A stretch of DNA of 58,389 bases from contig JAUIIY010000009.1 of assembly GCA_030431375.1 (NCBI GenBank), positions 1-58,389 on the forward strand, given 5' to 3'. The notes below the pieces were generated by a model. It was given only the letters and a program-made list of their open reading frames with translations. It was not told where the DNA came from and ran no database searches. Position 1 is the stretch's first letter; the number at the start of each line of letters is the position of its first letter. Both the position numbers and the translations under genes were made by a program. This document shows, piece by piece, positions 53,912 to 58,389 of this stretch. Source of the stretch: Alphaproteobacteria bacterium. GTDB taxonomy: Bacteria; Pseudomonadota; Alphaproteobacteria; Rickettsiales; JABSSG01.

Positions 53912-56491
53912 TTAGAAATTTATATTTGCTCCCAATTGTACAGATCCCCCATAATTATTCTTAAATGCGCTTTTGTTCAGGCCTTTTCCTGCTTCACAAG
54001 TTAAGAATAAATGTGCAGATTTGTTCACTCGTCTAGAGAATCTAAGCCCTAAAAAAGCTTGATATTGGTCTGATCCCTTAACATCAAATTTATTTGACTG
54101 TCCTACAGCTACGATATTTACTTTTTTGCCGTAAAGTAATTTTCTGTGCTTTATCCCTCCGTAAAGGCTAAAATAATTATTTTTTCTAAAGCCCATATAT
54201 TTCTTTACACTAAGTTGGATCCTATTATTAATTGTACCAATATTTCTGCTTTTAACTGTTTGCTTAGCTCCTCCAGTCCCAGTATTTTCTGCAAGCTCCC
54301 CTATTCTCTCATTCACGAAATTTACTGATAAAGAGGGTATTACACTCCAATCATTATCAATCCTATGTATGTAGGTTAAATCAGCACCAGGTGCGATAAA
54401 AAAGTTATGTGAAGTCCCATTGATGGTCTCAGAACCGTTACTGGTTAAATTGTTATAAATTTTTCTGTCTCTATCTTTATATAAATAACCACCTCCAAGA
54501 ATCCAACTTAGATGCAAATCATCTTCAAGTTTCTTCGCTCCATAAAGACCAAGAACAACCCCTGTTCCCTTGCTACTAATATTACTATCGGAAATATTTT
54601 GCTTACCCGTTACTCCTCCAATATATGCGCCAACACTCATATCCATCACAGAAAATACATTATTCTGACCGGCGATAATCCCACCTGCTTTCATATCACT
54701 AGCGACCAAGCTTTTACTGCTATTTTTAGGTTGTTGTTGATAGCTACCAATGATTTCAACCCAAGAATTAAGATTATGATATTTTATTGCTCTGCCACAT
54801 GAACAAAAATTGCACATGCCGCGTTTACCTCTCCCTCTCAATTGAGCACGGCATCCAGTCTCTTGAATATCTTCCAGCTTTTCTTGGGTTACATTCTGTA
54901 CCATATTTGAAATTTCACTAGTCATTTCATTAGCACGTACATGCTGTGATTTATTGAAAATAGCAATTTTCTTGGTGCTGCTATTATGAGCTGACAATAA
55001 ATTTCCAGCTACAGAAACATTGGCTGTTCCTTCATATGAAATTAGATGTTCTCTATCCTTAGCTCCATCTAATATGTTAAAGTTGTTAGAATCTGTGCTA
55101 CCAAAAATTATTCGACCCGCCACAACACCATGCGTGTAGTAATTTAATGTATTGCTCGTAGTAGAGGTAGCTGAGTTATCAATATCAGTAAAACCAATCG
55201 CTATACGATCACCTGAATTTCCGGATGTATTAGCAATGATCGTTCCTTTGTTAGTGATGATATTACTATTTCCCGAAGTAACAATGCCCCCTACTTGCGT
55301 GCCACCAGAACTAACCGAGATAGTACCTGTGTTAGAGATATTGTTACTATCACCCTGACCATATATACCATTTGCATATGCAGTCCCTGTATTAGTTATA
55401 GAGATGGTACCATTATTAGTAACGGTACTATCACTTTGAGTAGCTATACCATTTGCATTATTTGATCCACTAAAAAGAATCCTTCCACTATTATTTAAGG
55501 TAATACTTCTAGCAACATCTCCGGAAGAACCCGTATTTGTAGAGTGAATACCATAGCTGATACCATCACCTCCCGAGCTTAAATTGATAGTTCCTGTATT
55601 TGATACAGAACCACCTTCTGTTACATCTGCATCGCCATTTACTGGTGGATTAATATATATAGCGGTAACTTCACCATTAGCTGCTGTAGCTGTTATAGTT
55701 CCACTATTAGTTACGCTATTATTAGTACCTTGTGCAAGTATACCTGTCATACCTGCTTGGCTAGTAGAAGAAGTAACCTCAATGGTCCCGCTATTAGTAA
55801 TAACGTTATCATTTCCTCCTCCGGTACCTGCATCCTGAGGAAATTCATCTGTATCCGCTACTATAGCCCAAGCATCAACATTTCCGCTAGTAGTAACAGA
55901 TATTGTACCTTGGTTATCAATTGTATTATTACTGTTAACACCAATACCCCAAGCATAATTACTACTTGTGGAATTTATTGTCCCCGTATTGGTGATAGTT
56001 AAAGGATTAGCATCATTTTGAATATTTATAGCGTTTGATCCCCCATCACCCGATGAGATATTGGTTCTCGTTGCACTTATAGTGCCACTATTTATAATTG
56101 TTGAACCTAAAGAGCTTGGACCATTATTATCTGATATACCGACAGCAACGATACTATCAGCTGTAGATGATGAACTAGCTGAAATTGTCCCTGTGTTTGT
56201 AATAGTATCATGATTACTGCTTATTCCTTCAACCGGACCTTCTGATATAGCCGAGATGGTTCCAGCATTGGATATCTGGCTGTTTGAAGAGATAACACCT
56301 GTTGCAAGATCTGAAGTTGTCGTAACAGTAATAGATCCATCTGATGTAATCGTCCCCGTACCGTCTGAAGCAGTTTGAGTATCGGTTACAGCCGTAGAAA
56401 CATTAAAATCCGCGGCAAATGTCGAATTTGCATTGAAAAGAATTACCAAAGATAAGAAACCATATAAGACAAAAAACTTATACATTTGCAT
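53912..56491 (-). CDS. autotransporter with NSGTI-repeat passenger and beta-barrel, 859 aa
   Basis: Signal peptide (FFVLYGFLSLVILFNANSTFA, cleavage near residue 27). Residues about 30-480 form a passenger of more than a dozen imperfect repeats centred on [IV][ST]N[ST]GTI, typical of a right-handed beta-helix. A linker at about 500-575 contains a Cys cluster (one Cys at about 550, then CNFCSC at about 564-569). The last 270 residues form an autotransporter barrel ending in the outer-membrane signature NINF. It is exported by Sec and displayed or released at the surface. A GTG at 56503 is an alternative start; the ATG at 56491 is preferred. Confidence 0.88.
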   Translation of the reverse strand: MQMYKFFVLYGFLSLVILFNANSTFAADFNVSTAVTDTQTASDGTGTITSDGSITVTTTSDLATGVISSNSQISNAGTISAISEGPVEGISSNHDTITNTGTISASSSSTADSIVAVGISDNNGPSSLGSTIINSGTISATRTNISSGDGGSNAINIQNDANPLTITNTGTINSTSSNYAWGIGVNSNNTIDNQGTISVTTSGNVDAWAIVADTDEFPQDAGTGGGNDNVITNSGTIEVTSSTSQAGMTGILAQGTNNSVTNSGTITATAANGEVTAIYINPPVNGDADVTEGGSVSNTGTINLSSGGDGISYGIHSTNTGSSGDVARSITLNNSGRILFSGSNNANGIATQSDSTVTNNGTISITNTGTAYANGIYGQGDSNNISNTGTISVSSGGTQVGGIVTSGNSNIITNKGTIIANTSGNSGDRIAIGFTDIDNSATSTTSNTLNYYTHGVVAGRIIFGSTDSNNFNILDGAKDREHLISYEGTANVSVAGNLLSAHNSSTKKIAIFNKSQHVRANEMTSEISNMVQNVTQEKLEDIQETGCRAQLRGRGKRGMCNFCSCGRAIKYHNLNSWVEIIGSYQQQPKNSSKSLVASDMKAGGIIAGQNNVFSVMDMSVGAYIGGVTGKQNISDSNISSKGTGVVLGLYGAKKLEDDLHLSWILGGGYLYKDRDRKIYNNLTSNGSETINGTSHNFFIAPGADLTYIHRIDNDWSVIPSLSVNFVNERIGELAENTGTGGAKQTVKSRNIGTINNRIQLSVKKYMGFRKNNYFSLYGGIKHRKLLYGKKVNIVAVGQSNKFDVKGSDQYQAFLGLRFSRRVNKSAHLFLTCEAGKGLNKSAFKNNYGGSVQLGANINF

Positions 56492-56503
56492 ATATATACC
56501 CAC

Positions 56504-56953
56504 TTACACACCCTTAAATAACGACCTAAAATGTATGGTTTCACAAATAATTAAATCTTGCAATTTTTAGATATTTTTCATCCAACATATTTATATGATA
56601 AGCACAAAAATACAATAGTTACCAAACGACAATAAATTAGAACTTATTTTTCTATACATATAATAGATTATTTTTTTTGTAATCACGATCATTGAGTCTT
56701 CCGCAGAAAATCGCTCTTAACTAAATGGCAACCCATGCTTTGCCCTCAAATATTTTAACTGCAATTAGATACTTCTGCAGAGACTAGCCATTATTTGCTA
56801 GATTTTTAAATAATATGTGTCACAAAAAGAATCAAATAGCCACCACCAACAAATTATTTTTATAAAAAGTAAAATAAATCTTTTTTTCTTAACATTTTAT
56901 TAACCAATACATGCAAGAATTTCAGTAAATAATTTCATTATGGAGTAAGAGTT
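56504..56953. other. 450-bp AT-rich intergenic region
   Basis: No gene is supported. It separates the divergent autotransporter and 216-aa genes and must hold both promoters, but none matches consensus clearly enough to mark. A short inverted repeat CTAGC/GCTAG lies near 56785-56802. GGAG just upstream of 56954 is the ribosome-binding site of the next gene. Confidence 0.4.
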
Positions 56954-57604
56954 ATGAGTGAAGAAGGAATGGCAGGAGCAGGAGCTGGAGCAGGTGTAGC
57001 AGAAATAGTCGATGCAACTGTGAGAATGGCAGCAGCAGGCAGAACAGACGAAGCAAGTAAAACTTTGCATGCAGCATTGCATGATCATTTTTTTGGTGCA
57101 GGAAGAATATTAAAGGGCAAAGAAGAATTTGCCATAGATATGGCAAGAATAGTAAACTCAATTTATCCAGAGGGCACTCCTACAAATACTAATGTAAGAG
57201 AGGAAATGGACTCTTTCTACAAAAGCTATCAATCTGCTTGTTTTTACACCGACCAGAAAAACAAATCAGCACAAAAAACCTCTGAAAGTAAATATAAAAT
57301 GGTACAAGCTTTCGAAAATTTTTGGAACAAGCTTGACAGTCTATTTAGCGGGATGGCAGCATATGTTATGGATAAAATGGCACAACGTAAAATGAATCAT
57401 ATTGCCGATTTAATTGATGGAAAAACCTGGGGTCAGCGTTCAGCTAAAATGGTAGAAAAAGCTATGGAGCTAGGTGGTAAGGTTGGTCAAAAAGCAGTGG
57501 CAGCAGGAAGGGCATTGGCAGGTGCCGGAGCAAGAGTAGCTCAGGCTGCAGGAAAACATCTACCTAGCATAAGAAAATCTGGCAAAAAAAGTCCAGATTT
57601 ATAA
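56954..57604 (+). CDS. hypothetical Ala/Gly-rich helical protein, 216 aa
   Basis: No family is recognised. The N-terminus is a Gly/Ala repeat (MAGAGAGAGVAE); residues 20-130 are helical (RTDEASKTLHAALHDHF, YKMVQAFENFWNKLDSLFSG), and residues about 165-216 are an Ala/Gly/Lys-rich amphipathic stretch ending KSGKKSPDL. No signal peptide. GGAG precedes the ATG and a strong terminator follows, so it is a single-gene unit. The basic Ala-rich C-terminus could be a T4SS signal; this is speculation. Confidence 0.65.
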   Translation: MSEEGMAGAGAGAGVAEIVDATVRMAAAGRTDEASKTLHAALHDHFFGAGRILKGKEEFAIDMARIVNSIYPEGTPTNTNVREEMDSFYKSYQSACFYTDQKNKSAQKTSESKYKMVQAFENFWNKLDSLFSGMAAYVMDKMAQRKMNHIADLIDGKTWGQRSAKMVEKAMELGGKVGQKAVAAGRALAGAGARVAQAAGKHLPSIRKSGKKSPDL

Positions 57605-57624
57605 TAAAAAAAGAATTTCTCTTT

Positions 57625-57650
57625 AAAGGTCGCTTCGGCGACCTTTTTTT
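57625..57650 (+). terminator. Rho-independent terminator with TTCG tetraloop
   Basis: The perfect 9-bp stem AAAGGTCGC / GCGACCTTT closes the stable tetraloop TTCG and is followed by T residues, directly after the 216-aa gene. Confidence 0.92.
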
Positions 57651-57685
57651 ATGTAAATCGGAATGTTCAAATAACTGTGTCAAGC

Positions 57686-57920
57686 TCATATATTTCCTCC
57701 AAATTCAATTCTAACTGGGAAGAAAATATCGAGTTGTGAGATCGGCCAATCACTAATAGGCTCTTGTCCCATAGCATAACACACAAGCTTAAACAAGGCA
57801 TTCTCAAAAAAACTCCCTTAGTTTTAGTGTATTTCCATACCTGCCTATGGAACCCCTCCACTGGATTAGTTGTATAGATCAATTTTCTTATCTCAGGAGA
57901 ATACCGTAAAAGCAAAAAAC
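57686..57920 (-). pseudogene. IS256-family transposase, C-terminal frameshifted remnant
   Basis: The minus strand encodes SPEIRKLIYTTNPVEGFHRQ and KYTKTKGVF, the C-terminal block of IS256 (Mutator) transposases. The frame then breaks at a run of seven T (plus-strand A 57806-57812). Shifting one base restores the family sequence FENALFKLVCYAM and WPISQLDIFFPVRIEF, ending at TGA 57686-57688. The N-terminal two-thirds, including most of the catalytic acids, is missing at the junction with the Fic fragment near 57916-57922. Confidence 0.85.
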
Positions 57921-57922
57921 AT

Positions 57923-58203
57923 ATGCAGGTAGTTTCTGGCCCAATGCATAAACCAACAGCTCACTTTGAAGCACCGCCCACAAACACACTTAAGAGAGAA
58001 ATGTTTAGATTTATTAAGTGGTTTAATTCTAGTGAGAAAAATTTACCTATTCTAACCAGAGCTGGAATAGCACATACATATTTCGAATCTATTCATCCAT
58101 TTGAAGATGGAAATGGCCGTATAGGTAGAGCGATAGCAGAAAATGCGCGTTGGCTATACCTACACTCATTGCCCTTGCTACTGTCATAAATAAAGAGACA
58201 AAA
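57923..58203 (+). pseudogene. Fic-family protein, truncated and frameshifted fragment
   Basis: The frame from 57923 encodes VVSGPMHKPTAHFEAPP, then IKWFNSS, LPILTRAGIAHTYFESIHPF and the complete catalytic motif HPFEDGNGRIGRA (residues about 58-70). Fic enzymes transfer AMP to protein targets. Directly after IGRAIAENA the family sequence continues in another frame as IPTLIALATVINKETK, so a few codons and the frame are lost at about 58143-58155. The N-terminus is cut by the IS256 junction and the C-terminus by the IS6-like element. It is a relic of an ancestral Fic gene. Confidence 0.82.
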
Positions 58204-58389
58204 GGGTTGCGCTGCGAGAAATTTATATTTGAGTTAAAGTTATATCATATGAGATTCAGAAGAGAGGTATTTTATGACTAAGCAATACAAGCCAATAGAT
58301 TTTAAGTGGAGACATTATGAGGGCGAAGTTATTCTGTTATGTTTGAGATGGTATCTACGTTACAGACTTAGTTATAGAAATTTATCAGA
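58204..58389 (+). mobile_element. left end of an IS6-family insertion sequence (runs off the window)
   Basis: The sequence gggttgcgctgcgagaaa at 58204-58221 has the look of an IS6-type terminal inverted repeat and lies exactly where the Fic homology stops. The transposase start follows at 58274. The right end is outside the window, so completeness cannot be judged. Confidence 0.6.
58274..58389 (+). CDS. IS6-family transposase, N-terminal part (partial)
   Basis: The frame starts MTKQYKPIDFKWRHYEGEVI and continues LLCLRWYLRYRLSYRNLS to the window edge. The WRHY...VILLCLRWYLRYxLSYR block is the conserved N-terminus of IS6/IS26-type DDE transposases. AGAGAGG lies upstream of the ATG. Only 38 codons are visible; no damage is seen in them. 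Confidence 0.85.
   Translation, partial: MTKQYKPIDFKWRHYEGEVILLCLRWYLRYRLSYRNLS

Noticed and set aside
55152-56002. Several plus-strand frames opposite the autotransporter passenger
   Set aside because: They repeat because the passenger repeats; the translations are Val/Ile/Pro-rich reversals of NSGTI units with no start sites.

Overview
The window looks like the chromosome of an AT-rich, host-associated alphaproteobacterium, most likely in or near Rickettsiales (Midichloriaceae-like). This is inference from gene content. The supporting signs are a very large Cys-rich VirB6/TrbL-type T4SS protein, a DivK-type receiver, a eukaryote-like IleRS, COQ9, an ftsK-lolA pair, an alphaproteobacterial two-Cys DksA, O-antigen ABC exporter genes, ankyrin and effector-like proteins, and many decayed mobile elements. 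No rRNA, tRNA or CRISPR array was seen.

Left part (0-15 kb): a palindrome-rich dispersed repeat, small hypothetical genes around an XRE regulator, an AhpD-like protein, then an accessory/effector-like stretch. That stretch holds two overlapping TcdA/TcdB-like glycosyltransferase genes (one with ankyrin repeats), an MFS transporter, a catalytically degenerate peptide deformylase paralogue, a protein with five Trp-anchored 22-residue repeats, and two adjacent paralogues with the SopB/SidF-type CKSGKDRTG phosphatase motif. IlvE and the 1005-residue VirB6-like protein follow.

Middle (18-33 kb): a tightly overlapping minus-strand operon, coq9-ileS-gpsA-divK, lies just upstream of the virB6-like gene. 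Next come an unknown 518-residue protein and a tandem duplication of a [promoter + TPR-like gene + rpsU + terminator] unit in which the first rpsU has decayed to a short remnant. An AEC transporter, a protein with three internal repeats, trxB, a tyrosine recombinase and a LysE-type exporter follow.

33-45 kb: an IS1-like transposase remnant, a pair of paralogous lipoproteins, a MACPF-like gene with a stop codon at codon 8, a cytochrome bd oxidase operon (cydA-cydB plus an overlapping 56-codon membrane peptide gene), an FkbM methyltransferase, small membrane and coiled-coil proteins, and a Wzm/Wzt-type polysaccharide exporter.

45-58 kb: the PCuAC-tyrS-dksA cluster, a winged-helix regulator whose start codon abuts that of divergent ribA, two unknown overlapping genes, ftsK-lolA, and an autotransporter with NSGTI-type repeats and a Cys cluster before its barrel. 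The right end is a pile-up of a frameshifted IS256-family remnant, a truncated frameshifted Fic gene and the left end of an IS6-family element.

Housekeeping genes are interleaved with many candidate secreted or surface proteins: phosphatase pair, glycosyltransferase pair, repeat proteins, MACPF-like protein, autotransporter and lipoproteins. Together with the VirB6-like component this suggests that several substrates may be delivered to a eukaryotic host. No delivery signal can be proven from the sequence alone.
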